Assembly (NCBI GenBank): GCA_030425145.1
Contig: JAUHVK010000008.1
Location: 1 to 64,000, forward strand
Source: Alphaproteobacteria bacterium
GTDB taxonomy: Bacteria > Pseudomonadota > Alphaproteobacteria > Rhodobacterales > Rhodobacteraceae
Direction: 5' to 3'
Length of the DNA: 64,000 nucleotides
Positions 31,082 to 40,037 of the stretch are shown in pieces. Under the pieces are notes generated by a model. The model was not told the origin of the DNA and did not search any database. It saw only the letters and a program-made list of their open reading frames with translations. Position numbers and translations under genes: made by a program. Within the stretch, counting starts at the first letter, position 1; each line of letters opens with the position of its first letter.

Positions 31082-32098
31082 TCACGCCGCTTGCGTGATG
31101 CGTGCCAGTGCCTCGACCCGCGCTTTGGCCGCGCCGCTGTCGATGCTCTCGGCGGCCATTTCGGCCCCGGACTTGAGGTCGGCTGCCTTATCCGCCACCA
31201 CCAGCGCCGCCGCCGCGTTCAGCAGCACCGCATCGCGATAGGCGTTCTTGGCACCATCCAGCAGATCGCGGAACGCCTGCGCGTTTTCGGCAGGTGTGCC
31301 GCCCAGAATGTCGCGGAAGGGATGGACCGGCAGACCCGCATCCTCGGGATGCACTTCGCGACCGCGGATCTTGCCGTCTTCCAAGGCCGCCACCTGCGTG
31401 GGTGCCGAGATCGAGATCTCGTCGGTCCCGTCGCCGCCATGCACCAGCCACGCTTTTTCAGACCCAAGCTCTTTCAGCGTTTCCGCCATCGGGAAGATCA
31501 GGTCGATGGCAAAGGCACCGGTCAACTGCCGTTTCACCCCTGCCGGGTTTGTCAGCGGGCCGAGGATGTTGAAGATGGTTTTCGACCCCAATTCCTGCCG
31601 CACCGGCATGACGTGTTTCATCGCCGGGTGGTGCATTGGCGCCATCATGAAGCCGATCCCGGCCTCGGCGATGGCGCGCTCCACCACCTCAGGTGACACC
31701 ATCACGTTGATGCCCATCTCGGTCAGCGCGTCCGCCGATCCGGATTTGGACGACAGGTTGCGGTTGCCGTGTTTGGCGACAGGCACACCCGCGCCTGCCA
31801 CCACAAAGGCGGTCGCGGTCGAGATGTTGAGCGTGCCCATGCCGTCACCCCCGGTTCCGACGATGTCCATCGCACCTTCCGGCGCTTTCACCGCCGTGCA
31901 TTTGGCGCGCATCACCGCGGCGGCGGCCGCGTATTCCGACACCGCCTCACCGCGTGCGCGCAGCGCCATCAGCAAACCGCCCATCTGGGCCGGGGTTGCT
32001 TCGCCGTCGAACAGCAGTTCGAACGCCTGTTCCGCCTGCGACCGGCTCAGCGGGCCTTCAGAGGCAGCGTAGATCAGGGGCTTCATCGCGTCGCTCAT
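31082..32098 (-). CDS. trpD: Anthranilate phosphoribosyltransferase
   Basis: Joins anthranilate to PRPP in tryptophan synthesis. The 338-residue enzyme has [17 protein letters not shown] (PRPP loop), [18 protein letters not shown] and [16 protein letters not shown]. The start at 32098 overlaps the trpG stop by four bases. It stands alone, not fused to trpG. Confidence 0.96.
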   Translation of the reverse strand: MSDAMKPLIYAASEGPLSRSQAEQAFELLFDGEATPAQMGGLLMALRARGEAVSEYAAAAAVMRAKCTAVKAPEGAMDIVGTGGDGMGTLNISTATAFVVAGAGVPVAKHGNRNLSSKSGSADALTEMGINVMVSPEVVERAIAEAGIGFMMAPMHHPAMKHVMPVRQELGSKTIFNILGPLTNPAGVKRQLTGAFAIDLIFPMAETLKELGSEKAWLVHGGDGTDEISISAPTQVAALEDGKIRGREVHPEDAGLPVHPFRDILGGTPAENAQAFRDLLDGAKNAYRDAVLLNAAAALVVADKAADLKSGAEMAAESIDSGAAKARVEALARITQAA

Positions 32099-32676
32099 GC
32101 GGGCACCTTCAAGTCGTTGACAAAATTCTGCAAAAGCGCGTGCCCGTGTTCCGAAGCGATGCTTTCGGGGTGGAATTGCACACCGTGCATCGGCAGTTCT
32201 CTGTGGCTCAGCCCCATGACGGTGCCATCCTCCAGCCATGCCGTGACCTCAAGACAGTCCGGGATCGTGTTCTTGTCCACCACCAGCGAGTGATAGCGTG
32301 TCGCCTCGAAAGGCGAGGGCAGCCCGGCAAACACGCCTTTGCCCGCGTGATGCATCAAACCCATCTTGCCATGTACAATCTCGGAATGGCGCACCACCGA
32401 TCCGCCAAAGGCCTGACCCAAGGTCTGGTGGCCGAGGCAGACGCCCATCAAAGGCATTCCGGTTTCCGCAGCCGCCAGTGTCAGCGGAAGGCAAATGCCT
32501 GCCTGATCGGGGTCACAGGGACCGGGGGACAGCAGAATACCCGCCGGGTTCAGACCCATCGCTTGCTGCACTGTCAGGGCGTCGTTGCGCACCACTTTCA
32601 CCTCGGTGCCCAGCTCGCCCAGATAGTGCACGAGATTGTAGGTAAAACTGTCGTAATTGTCGATGAGCAGCAGCAT
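32095..32676 (-). CDS. trpG: Anthranilate synthase glutamine amidotransferase component
   Basis: Supplies ammonia from glutamine to TrpE. The 193-residue class I amidotransferase has the nucleophile motif [25 protein letters not shown] and the C-terminal [10 protein letters not shown] with the catalytic His and Glu. The start at 32676 fits the family ([15 protein letters not shown]). TrpE is not in this window upstream; the next gene upstream is divergent. Confidence 0.95.
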   Translation of the reverse strand: MLLLIDNYDSFTYNLVHYLGELGTEVKVVRNDALTVQQAMGLNPAGILLSPGPCDPDQAGICLPLTLAAAETGMPLMGVCLGHQTLGQAFGGSVVRHSEIVHGKMGLMHHAGKGVFAGLPSPFEATRYHSLVVDKNTIPDCLEVTAWLEDGTVMGLSHRELPMHGVQFHPESIASEHGHALLQNFVNDLKVPA

Positions 32677-32827
32677 GGGTCTTTCTTCGTCGTCAGGGCT
32701 GGCGGGGTGGGGGCCAATCGCGGTATACATGCGCAGGCAGACCACGGCGCGTCAAGGGCGCGGGTGGGTCAACCGGCACGGGTGAGATGCCGGAGCGCGC
32801 GAGAGAGGCAAGACGAGGGCAGAGAGC

Positions 32828-34555
32828 ATGGCACGAGGGTTTTTGTCAGGAGCCATCTGGGGCACGGTGCTGTCTGTAGGCGGCTTAGGGGCTCTGTCTG
32901 TGATGGCGCCGGACCGCGATTTGCCGCCGGTCGAGATGCCAGAGGTCGCCACTCCCTCTGATGCGCCCACCAAAGCCGCCGCCACACCGACCGAGACCGC
33001 CCCTGATACGACCGAGGTCGTCGCAGCCGAGCCAGCGGACGAGGCAGACACCACAGTCGCTGATGTGACCCAACCGGAAGCCGAAACCGAAGAGCCCGCG
33101 GAGGCCGCTCCGCAGTCCGATGCCACAGAGAACTCCGAAGACGCATCCGTAACGCCGGAGGTGGCCGAACCTGTGGCGTCCGAACCGGAAGCCGACAGCA
33201 CTAAGGACAACACGGCTGAAGTGCCGATGACCGACTCCGCCACAACCGGCCTACGACCGGCTGACGTGACGCCGGTGTCTCCCGATGCCGCGCTGCCAAT
33301 GCTCGATGCGCCCGCCGCGCCCGAAAATCCCGTTCCGGCCGAAACCGCCGCCGCACCGCTGCCAACGCCTGAAACCGGCGAGGCCATCGGTGCGATGGCG
33401 GCACCGGATGCCAGTTCCGCACCAGTGGCTCCGTCCTCACCTGTATCCGAAAGCAGCCCTGGCGGCACATCTGCTCCGGCCCTGAGCGTACCGGAGAGCG
33501 AAACCGGGCTAAGCGTATCGACCGAACCCGCCCAGCCCCCTGCGCCGGCGGTGCCGGCGGTTCAAACCCCGCTGGCCCCCGCCGACGAGGCGCCCGAAGC
33601 CATCGCACAACCGGAATCCGCCGCGCCTGAAGCCGCAGCAGAGGCGGAAACACCGACCGCCGAACGTCCCCCGGTGCGTCGTCTGATTCAGGCTGAACCC
33701 GAAGCTGCTCCGGCGGACACGGGCAGTACGACAGCGGCGCTGCGCCCGTCCATCGGCACTCCGGCGGGGTCATTGACCGACCGCAATGGTGGAACGCCGA
33801 ACCGACTGCCGTCGATTGGCGTGGATGCGGACGACGCGTCTCAGACGGAAACGCCCAGCGTGGACACCGAGAGCAATCTGTCGCCGCTGCAACGCTATGC
33901 TGCCTCGGTCGACAGCGACCCGGCATTGCCGAAAATGTCCATCGTGATGATCGATGACGGCAACGGTCCCTTGGGGCCGGACACGCTGAAGGGGTTTCCC
34001 TTTCCAGTGACCTTTGCGCTCGATCCGACCCAGCCCGGCGCGGCTGACCGGATGGCCGCCTATCGTGCGCTTGGCTACGAGGTGGCGACATTGGTCAACC
34101 TGCCCGCCTCGGCGCAGCCCACGGATGTGGAGCAAATTCTCGGCGGAGCTATCGCCGCCGTTCCAGAAGCCGTCGCGCTGATCGAAGCGCCCGGTGGCGG
34201 GTTGCAGGCAGACCGCACGGTCACTGAGCAGGCCGCCAGTTTCGCTGCTGACAGTGGTCATGGTCTGGTGTTCCTGCCGAACGGTCTCAACACGGCACAG
34301 GCCATCGCACTGCGCGAAGATGTCCCGGCGCTCAGCATCCTGCGGGATTTCGACGGAGAGGGGCAGGACGCCCGCACCAAGCGGCGGTTTCTCGACGGGG
34401 CAGCATTCCGCGCGCGGCAGGACGGGGCGGTGGTGATGCTCGGACGGTTGACGCCAGACACGCTTTCCTCGCTTGTGCTCTGGAGCCTTCAGGACCGCGC
34501 GTCGAGCGTTGCCATGGTGCCGGTCTCAGCGCTTCTTCTTAACCAGTCGAATTGA
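32828..34555 (+). CDS. Divergent polysaccharide deacetylase-like envelope protein (DUF610/YibQ type)
   Basis: A 575-residue protein in three parts: a short N-terminal membrane anchor (about residues 7-25), a linker of nearly 300 residues rich in Ala, Pro, Glu and Thr, and a C-terminal NodB-like domain (about 370-570) starting MSIVMIDDGNGPLGPDTL and containing EAPGGGLQADRTV. The family lacks most metal ligands of true deacetylases and is thought to act in the periplasm; activity is unproven. The linker is typical of proteins that reach through peptidoglycan. Divergent from trpG. Confidence 0.8.
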   Translation: MARGFLSGAIWGTVLSVGGLGALSVMAPDRDLPPVEMPEVATPSDAPTKAAATPTETAPDTTEVVAAEPADEADTTVADVTQPEAETEEPAEAAPQSDATENSEDASVTPEVAEPVASEPEADSTKDNTAEVPMTDSATTGLRPADVTPVSPDAALPMLDAPAAPENPVPAETAAAPLPTPETGEAIGAMAAPDASSAPVAPSSPVSESSPGGTSAPALSVPESETGLSVSTEPAQPPAPAVPAVQTPLAPADEAPEAIAQPESAAPEAAAEAETPTAERPPVRRLIQAEPEAAPADTGSTTAALRPSIGTPAGSLTDRNGGTPNRLPSIGVDADDASQTETPSVDTESNLSPLQRYAASVDSDPALPKMSIVMIDDGNGPLGPDTLKGFPFPVTFALDPTQPGAADRMAAYRALGYEVATLVNLPASAQPTDVEQILGGAIAAVPEAVALIEAPGGGLQADRTVTEQAASFAADSGHGLVFLPNGLNTAQAIALREDVPALSILRDFDGEGQDARTKRRFLDGAAFRARQDGAVVMLGRLTPDTLSSLVLWSLQDRASSVAMVPVSALLLNQSN

Positions 34556-34560
34556 GGCCA

Positions 34561-34601
34561 GGGACGCGTCGACGCGTCCCCGGTTTCCGTCGACGGAAAC
34601 C
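34561..34601. repeat. Paired 20-base perfect palindromes between convergent genes
   Basis: GGGACGCGTCGACGCGTCCC (34561-34580) is followed by a second palindrome with arms GGTTTCC and core GTCGAC (34582-34601). They separate the deacetylase-like gene and the DUF1638 gene, which point at each other, and could stop transcription from both directions. Confidence 0.75.
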
Positions 34602-34610
34602 ACCCAGCAG

Positions 34611-35252
34611 TCAGGCCTTCGCCCAATCCCGCATGTGAGTGGCCAGATCACCATAGCCGGTATACCGCCGCTCGAACCGCAGCCCCAGTCGGTCGGCGCA
34701 GGTCTCGGCTTGTTGCGTAAGGGCTGGGTCATCGGTCTGGGCTTGATAGACCAGCCTTTCGTAATGGCCGAAATACATGTCTCGCAGCTCGGGGTGACGG
34801 TCCAGCCCGAGCGGCTTCCAGACAAAAGCATCGAACTGCCGTACCAAAAAATCCGTCAGGTAGAATGCGGAGATTTCGTCCCGTTCGGCGAACCGTTCGG
34901 TGCCTTCGAAGAAGCTGTAGCAATGCGGACCGGCGATCATTTCGACGCCAAGCTGTCGGCAGGCCGCCTCGAGCAAACCGCCGGTGCCGCAATCGGCATA
35001 GGCGACATAGATCGCATCATAGCTGTCGCGATGTGTCTCAACTGTCTTACGGATCGCCGGCACGATCTTGTCCGGCGTGTTGTGGTAGATGGCGGGCAGG
35101 CAGGTGAGGTCGAGATGGCGCCAGCCGTTGGCGTCTCGCAAATCAAGGATTTCGCGTGCAAGCGCGCCGCAGGCCACTATCAGCACACGACCTGTACCGC
35201 GCGCTGCGAGTCCCGCGTCTGTTAAAGTCGAGTCGTCAGGCGGGTTCGTCAT
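34611..35252 (-). CDS. DUF1638 protein
   Basis: A 213-residue protein of unknown function. The stretch ALAREILDLRD, YADCGTGGLLE and GPHCYSFFEGTERFAERDEISAF are conserved in the family, with several Cys/His/Asp residues that could bind metal. DUF1638 genes tend to occur beside corrinoid methyltransferases; here a corrinoid protein and a homocysteine methyltransferase are within 3.5 kb. A small membrane protein gene overlaps its start by 17 bases. Confidence 0.75.
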   Translation of the reverse strand: MTNPPDDSTLTDAGLAARGTGRVLIVACGALAREILDLRDANGWRHLDLTCLPAIYHNTPDKIVPAIRKTVETHRDSYDAIYVAYADCGTGGLLEAACRQLGVEMIAGPHCYSFFEGTERFAERDEISAFYLTDFLVRQFDAFVWKPLGLDRHPELRDMYFGHYERLVYQAQTDDPALTQQAETCADRLGLRFERRYTGYGDLATHMRDWAKA

Positions 35253-35409
35253 CACCGGGCACATGGGCCAGGCCCCAGCGGGCAAAAAGGCCCATCGCAA
35301 TCAGGGCGGGCAGCACCTTGAGGATTCCAAATTCCGCCATGGCCCAGACGGTCAGCCCGGATGCCGCGAAAACGGCCAAGATCATCGAAGCGAATGTCGT
35401 CACTGGCAT
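35236..35409 (-). CDS. Small membrane protein of 57 residues
   Basis: Two hydrophobic helices (about residues 5-24 and 30-46) separated by a short loop, then an acidic tail (PGDDEPA). The overlap with DUF1638 and the shared strand with the corrinoid protein gene suggest it belongs to that operon. I do not recognise it. The ATG at 35409 follows AAGGAG, a good ribosome site. Confidence 0.6.
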   Translation of the reverse strand: MPVTTFASMILAVFAASGLTVWAMAEFGILKVLPALIAMGLFARWGLAHVPGDDEPA

Positions 35410-35454
35410 GTCGATCTCCTTGTCCAGAAAATATGGGGCAAATTGATCGATATG

Positions 35455-35480
35455 AAAAGGCCTCGCCGCGTGGCGAGGCC
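35455..35480 (-). terminator. Rho-independent terminator after the corrinoid-protein gene
   Basis: On the minus strand GGCCTCGCC/GGCGAGGCC with a 4-base loop is followed by TTTT. It lies between the corrinoid-protein gene and the small membrane protein gene. Confidence 0.8.
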
Positions 35481-35504
35481 CAAAAAGCGTCAAATCGCGC
35501 AGCG

Positions 35505-36209
35505 TTACCCTGCGGCAAGTTGGTTGTGCTTGCGACCGACAAAGGTCTTGGCGGTTTCAACCGCCACAGCGGCGTCGCGGCAATAGGCGTCGGCACCGAT
35601 GGCCTTGCCGAATTCCTCGTTAAGCGGCGCACCGCCGACCAGCACGATATAGTCGTCGCGGATGCCTTTCTCGACCAGCGTGTCGATCACAACCTTCATA
35701 TAGGGCATGGTGGTGGTCAGCAGCGCGGACATGCCCAGAATGTCGGGCTGTTCGGCTTCGATGGCGTCGAGATAGGATTCAACCGGGTTGTTGATGCCCA
35801 GATCGACCACTTCGAACCCGGCGCCTTCCATCATCATCGACACGAGGTTCTTGCCGATGTCGTGAATGTCGCCTTTGACGGTGCCGATCACCATCTTGCC
35901 GACGCGCGGCGCGCCGGTTTCCGCCAGAAGCGGCTTGAGGATGGCCATGCCGCCCTTCATCGCGTTGGCAGCCAGCAGCACTTCGGGCACGAACAGAATG
36001 CCGTCGCGGAAGTCGTTGCCGACGATGGTCATGCCGCCGACAAGCGCCTTGGTCAGGATGTCATAGGGTTCCCAACCGCGCTCCAGAAGGATATTCACGG
36101 CATCTTCGATCTCTTCCTTGAGACCGTCATAGAGATCGTCGAACATCTGTTCGACCAGTTCCTCGTCGTTCAGATCCGCGAGGATGATTTCGTCGTCTTC
36201 ATCTGCCAT
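35505..36209 (-). CDS. Corrinoid (vitamin B12)-binding methyl carrier protein
   Basis: A 234-residue protein of the MtbC/MtgC type. Residues about 15-95 form the helical cap domain, and about 100-225 the B12-binding Rossmann domain, with GDIHDIGKN (His116 is the lower cobalt ligand) and the usual later SALLTTTM and VGGAPLNEEF. It would carry a methyl group on cobalamin between separate methyltransferase subunits. The nearby Bmt protein is a homocysteine methyltransferase domain, so the two look like parts of a split methionine synthase. A terminator follows. Confidence 0.9.
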   Translation of the reverse strand: MADEDDEIILADLNDEELVEQMFDDLYDGLKEEIEDAVNILLERGWEPYDILTKALVGGMTIVGNDFRDGILFVPEVLLAANAMKGGMAILKPLLAETGAPRVGKMVIGTVKGDIHDIGKNLVSMMMEGAGFEVVDLGINNPVESYLDAIEAEQPDILGMSALLTTTMPYMKVVIDTLVEKGIRDDYIVLVGGAPLNEEFGKAIGADAYCRDAAVAVETAKTFVGRKHNQLAAG

Positions 36210-36396
36210 GTGTGTATCTCCAGGCGCTGACGGGTGGAGCCGCCAGTGATTGCTTTTTCGACTAATCGTCGTTTTCCGACGCTGCCACTTGGTGAAATCC
36301 GACATGCGCGCGAACGCAACCGACGCGCGGGAAATCACCGTTTCCGGTTTTGCGCGCAGGCTTGTCGATGTTCCTATTTTGTTCTAATCTCGCGAA

Positions 36397-37482
36397 ATGA
36401 CCCAATCGGACAGATATGTTACGCCCGATCTGCGGCGTGGCCGTGGGGCCCTGAGTCGTGACAGTGGCCGCTATGAGGCGCTGCGCCGGGTCGACGAGTC
36501 GGATGGCTGGGACCTCGAAGACGAGGTTGCGCCGCTGCGCACCGAAGTCTCTGAGGAACGCCCTCGCAGCCTCATCAACTACGTAACCTCGCCCGATCTG
36601 TCCTTTGATCGCACTATCAACCCATACCGGGGCTGCGAACATGGCTGCATCTATTGCTTTGCCCGCCCCAGCCATGCGTGGCTTGGTCTGTCGCCGGGGC
36701 TCGATTTCGAAACCCGTCTTGTGGCGCGCCCCGATGCCGCCGAAGTTCTGGACCGCGAATTGCGGGCCAAGCGCTACAAGATTGCGCCGATTGCCATCGG
36801 CACCAACACCGACCCCTATCAGCCGATCGAACGGGACCGGCAGATCATGCGCGGCTGTCTCGAGGTGCTGCTCGCATTCCGGCATCCGCTGATGATCGCC
36901 ACGAAAGGCACGCTGATTGAACGCGACATCGACATTCTGTCGGATATGGCAGCGCAAAACCTTGTGCAGGTTGGTATTACGATTACCACGCTCGACGCGG
37001 ATTTGAACCGTCGGATGGAGCCGCGGGTGCCAAGCCCCGCGCGCCGTCTGGCGACGATCCGTCGCCTGTCGGACGCGGGTATCCCGGTGCGTGTGATGGT
37101 GTCGCCCATCGTTCCAGGGCTGACCGATTCCGAGATCGAACCCATCCTGACCGCTGCCCGCGACGCCGGTGCTTGCGCCGCGACGTGGGCGATGCTGCGT
37201 CTGCCACTTGAGGTGGCGCCGCTTTGGGAGGCGTGGATGGACGAGCATTACCCCGACCGGAAATCCCGCGTCATGTCCAAACTGCGCGAGATGCACGGCG
37301 GCAAAGTCTACGATGCGCAGTTCTTCAAACGGGTGCGCGGCGAGGGGGCATATGCCGCCCTTATCGCGCAGCGGTTCACGAAGGCGCGGAAACGGCTTGG
37401 CATGGATGGCGATCTGCCACCGGCGGACACGACTGCGTTTCAGCCACCGCCCCGCGCCGGGGACCAGTTGAGCCTGTTTTGA
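36397..37482 (+). CDS. Radical SAM protein, PA0069/SplB-like family
   Basis: A 361-residue radical SAM enzyme with the iron-sulfur motif RGCEHGCIYCFAR (Cys80, Cys84, Cys87). The family is related to spore photoproduct lyase but its reaction is unknown. It has no signal peptide. It is divergent from the corrinoid-protein gene and convergent with bmt, so it sits in the middle of the B12-linked group without being in the same transcript. Confidence 0.85.
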   Translation: MTQSDRYVTPDLRRGRGALSRDSGRYEALRRVDESDGWDLEDEVAPLRTEVSEERPRSLINYVTSPDLSFDRTINPYRGCEHGCIYCFARPSHAWLGLSPGLDFETRLVARPDAAEVLDRELRAKRYKIAPIAIGTNTDPYQPIERDRQIMRGCLEVLLAFRHPLMIATKGTLIERDIDILSDMAAQNLVQVGITITTLDADLNRRMEPRVPSPARRLATIRRLSDAGIPVRVMVSPIVPGLTDSEIEPILTAARDAGACAATWAMLRLPLEVAPLWEAWMDEHYPDRKSRVMSKLREMHGGKVYDAQFFKRVRGEGAYAALIAQRFTKARKRLGMDGDLPPADTTAFQPPPRAGDQLSLF

Positions 37483-37566
37483 CCCGGGGCAGGGTACGGG
37501 CAAAGATATCACGCATACCCCCTTTCTGTCCGAACGGTGGTCAAGATGGCGTCAAACGCGGACGGA

Positions 37567-38583
37567 TCAGGCGCGCCGGCGTCCACGTCGTTCACGTTTC
37601 GGCGCACCGCTCTGATCGCCGGTGCCGTCGCTGTCCGAGCTGAACGGACCGATCTCGGCCACGATCTGTTCCAATGTCGGCGCGTCCCCTTTAGGCGTAT
37701 TTTCTAGCGCCTCGCGCATGGCGCGCAGGTGAACAGGCATCGTGCCGCAGCAGCCGCCGATGATCGTGGCACCTGCATTGCGTGCAAGAATCGCGTAGCG
37801 CGCCATCAGTTCCGGCGTGCCGTCATAGTGGATGTGCCCGTCGACATATTTCGGAATGCCCGCATTGCCCTTGGCGATGATCGGCCGCTTGGTTCCGGTA
37901 TTGGTGAAGCCGAGAACCGTGCGCAACAGATCCGACGCGCCAGTCCCGCAATTGGCACCGAACGCGAGCGGCGGATTGGGCAGGGTTTCAACCATCTCGG
38001 CCATGCCTTCGGAAGTCATGCCCATCATCGTGCGTCCGGCAGTGTCGAAGCTCATGGTGCCGCACCACGGGACATCCGCCAGTGCAAAGGCTTCTGCCGC
38101 CGCGCGGAATTCTTCGGGGGCGCTGATGGTCTCGACCCACATCACGTCGGCGCCGCCTTCCTTGAGGCCCTCGGCCTGTTCGTGGAACATCTCGACCGCG
38201 CTGGCATGAGACAGCGTGCCAACCGGTTCCATGATCTCTCCGGTCGGGCCAACGGACCCGGCGACAATCACTTTGCGTCCCGCGCTGTCGGCGACTTCGC
38301 GGGCCAGCTCGGCGCCGATTCGGGACAGTTCACGTGCACGGTGACCCGCATTGTGCAGTTTCAGCCGCGAGGAATTGGCCCCGAACGTGTTTGTCAGGAA
38401 GAGGTCGCTGCCCGCATCAACGGCACCGCGATAGAGCGCGCGGATGTTGTCGGGCTTGGTTTCGTTCCAGAATTCGGGCGGATCGCCGCTTTCCAGCCCC
38501 ATGTTGAACAGGTTGGTACCAGTGGCGCCATCGGCCAGAAGCCAGTCGCGGGTGGACAGAAGATCGTGCAGAGGGTTGGTCAT
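37567..38583 (-). CDS. bmt: Homocysteine S-methyltransferase (Bmt-type, zinc-dependent)
   Basis: A 338-residue TIM-barrel enzyme with the zinc ligands Cys212 (GANCGTG), Cys278 and Cys279 (GGCCGT) used to activate homocysteine. No cobalamin or folate domain is attached. Related proteins in roseobacters are annotated as betaine-homocysteine methyltransferase, but some roseobacters use such a domain as the homocysteine part of a split methionine synthase. The last residues (KRERRGRRRA) form a basic tail. The corrinoid carrier is encoded 1.4 kb downstream on the same strand. Confidence 0.85.
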   Translation of the reverse strand: MTNPLHDLLSTRDWLLADGATGTNLFNMGLESGDPPEFWNETKPDNIRALYRGAVDAGSDLFLTNTFGANSSRLKLHNAGHRARELSRIGAELAREVADSAGRKVIVAGSVGPTGEIMEPVGTLSHASAVEMFHEQAEGLKEGGADVMWVETISAPEEFRAAAEAFALADVPWCGTMSFDTAGRTMMGMTSEGMAEMVETLPNPPLAFGANCGTGASDLLRTVLGFTNTGTKRPIIAKGNAGIPKYVDGHIHYDGTPELMARYAILARNAGATIIGGCCGTMPVHLRAMREALENTPKGDAPTLEQIVAEIGPFSSDSDGTGDQSGAPKRERRGRRRA

Positions 38584-38634
38584 AAGATGCCTGTCAGTCA
38601 GCGGGTTTGCGCCTGCCTGTCACATTTCCCGTAG

Positions 38635-38656
38635 TGAGACAAATTCATAATTCTCA
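38635..38656. promoter_or_regulatory. Possible regulator site upstream of bmt (TGAGA-N12-TCTCA)
   Basis: An inverted repeat 52 bases upstream of the bmt start codon. It could bind a transcription factor. No riboswitch pattern could be seen around it. Weak evidence. Confidence 0.25.
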
Positions 38657-38680
38657 AGACCATTATGAGGTGGGCGCAAG

Positions 38681-38723
38681 GCGATGCGTCGACGGATCGC
38701 CTGACCCGCGTCGACGCGGGTCA
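38681..38723. repeat. Paired palindromes between bmt and the hydrolase-OsmC gene
   Basis: A 20-base near-palindrome with one mismatch (GCGAT arms, 38681-38700) is followed by a 22-base perfect one with arms TGACCCGC around GTCGAC (38702-38723). The second one includes the stop codon of the hydrolase-OsmC gene. Same family as the elements at 31021 and 34561. Confidence 0.7.
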
Positions 38724-39929
38724 CACCAGTTCGGTTTCGACCCGACTGGAGGCTTCAAGCGTTTTGTGAACGGGGCATTTGTCCGCGATTTCCAGCAACT
38801 TGTGCTTTTGATCGTCGCTCAGATCGCCGGTGACGGTGATCCGGCGGCGGAAGAGGTCGATATTGGCAGGGGTCGGCGTGCTTGCATCCTGCGCATGGAC
38901 CTTGTCGTGACTGACATCCACCGAAACATGTGTCAGTGGCCAGCCCTTGCGCCGCGCATACATGCGCAAGGTCATCGACGTACATGCGCCAAGCCCGGCT
39001 GCCAGCAACCCGTAGGGCGACGGTCCACGATTGGTGCCGCCATAGGCCAGCGGTTCGTCAGCCAGAAGGTGATGCGGCCCGGTCTGCACGTCCTGCAGAA
39101 AGCCTGCCGCGTCCGCCTCTGACACCCGCACGATCCCTTCCGGCGCTCCGATCGGTGGGGCAGGTGGGGTGAGGTGCAAGTAACGTCCAGCCCAAGCGGC
39201 GATCACATCGGCGGCATATTCCGCATCGCGCGGTTCGGTGATGAGGTGATCCGCATCGTCCAGAGTGACAAAGCTTTTCGGGTGGCGCGCGGCGGTGAAG
39301 ATGTTGGTGGCGTTTTCGATGCCCACAACGCTGTCGCGCGGGCCGTGCATCACCAGCAGGGCGGCTTTCAGGTTTTTGATCGCCGGACCCAATACCTGCG
39401 CTTTCACGTCCTGCACAAATGCGTTGCCGATGGTGATGGGTCGTCCGCCCAGATCGACCTGCGCTGTGCCTTCAAGTTCGATATCCGCCAGCGCATCGGC
39501 GAAATTGTGCGTAACATGCTCGGGATCATAGGGCGCGCCGATGGTGACGACGGCCTTCACCCCGTCCATATCTTCAGCCGCCCGGAGCACGGCAGCGCCC
39601 CCCAGAGAATGCCCAATCAACAGGCTAGGCGCCATGCCGCGCCCTGCCAGATAGTCCCCTGCGGCATGCAGATCGTCGACATTCGACGTGAATGTGGTGT
39701 TGGCGAATTCGCCTTTGGAATGACCCAAGCCGGTGAAGTCGAAGCGCAAAACAGCGATGCCCATAGACGCCAGACGCGCCGCAATCCGCCGTGCCGCAGG
39801 GATGTCTTTCGAACATGTGAAGCAATGGGCAAAAAGGGCGGTTGCGAGATGCGGTCCGTCTGGTAAATCGAGACGTGCGGACAGCGGATCGCCAGAGTGG
39901 CCGTCAAAGGTGACTGGTTCGGTGGTCAT
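38721..39929 (-). CDS. Alpha/beta hydrolase fused to an OsmC-family peroxidase domain
   Basis: A 402-residue two-domain protein. Residues about 1-250 are an alpha/beta hydrolase with the nucleophile elbow LLIGHSLGGAAVL and a catalytic His in DADHLIT. Residues about 265-400 are OsmC/Ohr-like with GACTSMTLRMYARRKGW and KCPVHKTL, where the two cysteines (in GACTSM and DKCPVH) form the peroxide-reducing pair. The fusion is known in proteobacteria. It would reduce organic hydroperoxides, possibly after the hydrolase frees them from an ester. The gene is divergent from the endonuclease-like gene at 40038. Confidence 0.88.
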   Translation of the reverse strand: MTTEPVTFDGHSGDPLSARLDLPDGPHLATALFAHCFTCSKDIPAARRIAARLASMGIAVLRFDFTGLGHSKGEFANTTFTSNVDDLHAAGDYLAGRGMAPSLLIGHSLGGAAVLRAAEDMDGVKAVVTIGAPYDPEHVTHNFADALADIELEGTAQVDLGGRPITIGNAFVQDVKAQVLGPAIKNLKAALLVMHGPRDSVVGIENATNIFTAARHPKSFVTLDDADHLITEPRDAEYAADVIAAWAGRYLHLTPPAPPIGAPEGIVRVSEADAAGFLQDVQTGPHHLLADEPLAYGGTNRGPSPYGLLAAGLGACTSMTLRMYARRKGWPLTHVSVDVSHDKVHAQDASTPTPANIDLFRRRITVTGDLSDDQKHKLLEIADKCPVHKTLEASSRVETELV

Positions 39930-40037
39930 GCATCTGATCCTTTAGGCTGGGATAGGACAGCCCGTTTTCGTGTCATGTTTTCAAAGAGTGTGGGGAGTGC
40001 CCCCTCAGCGCAAGCATTGTGTCGAGAGCGTCACAGG

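Noticed and set aside
36210-36396. Cobalamin riboswitch upstream of the corrinoid-protein gene
   Set aside because: The B12 box and supporting stems could not be seen.
38584-38720. SAM, SAH or cobalamin riboswitch upstream of bmt
   Set aside because: No recognisable conserved core or pseudoknot pattern was found in the leader on the minus strand.
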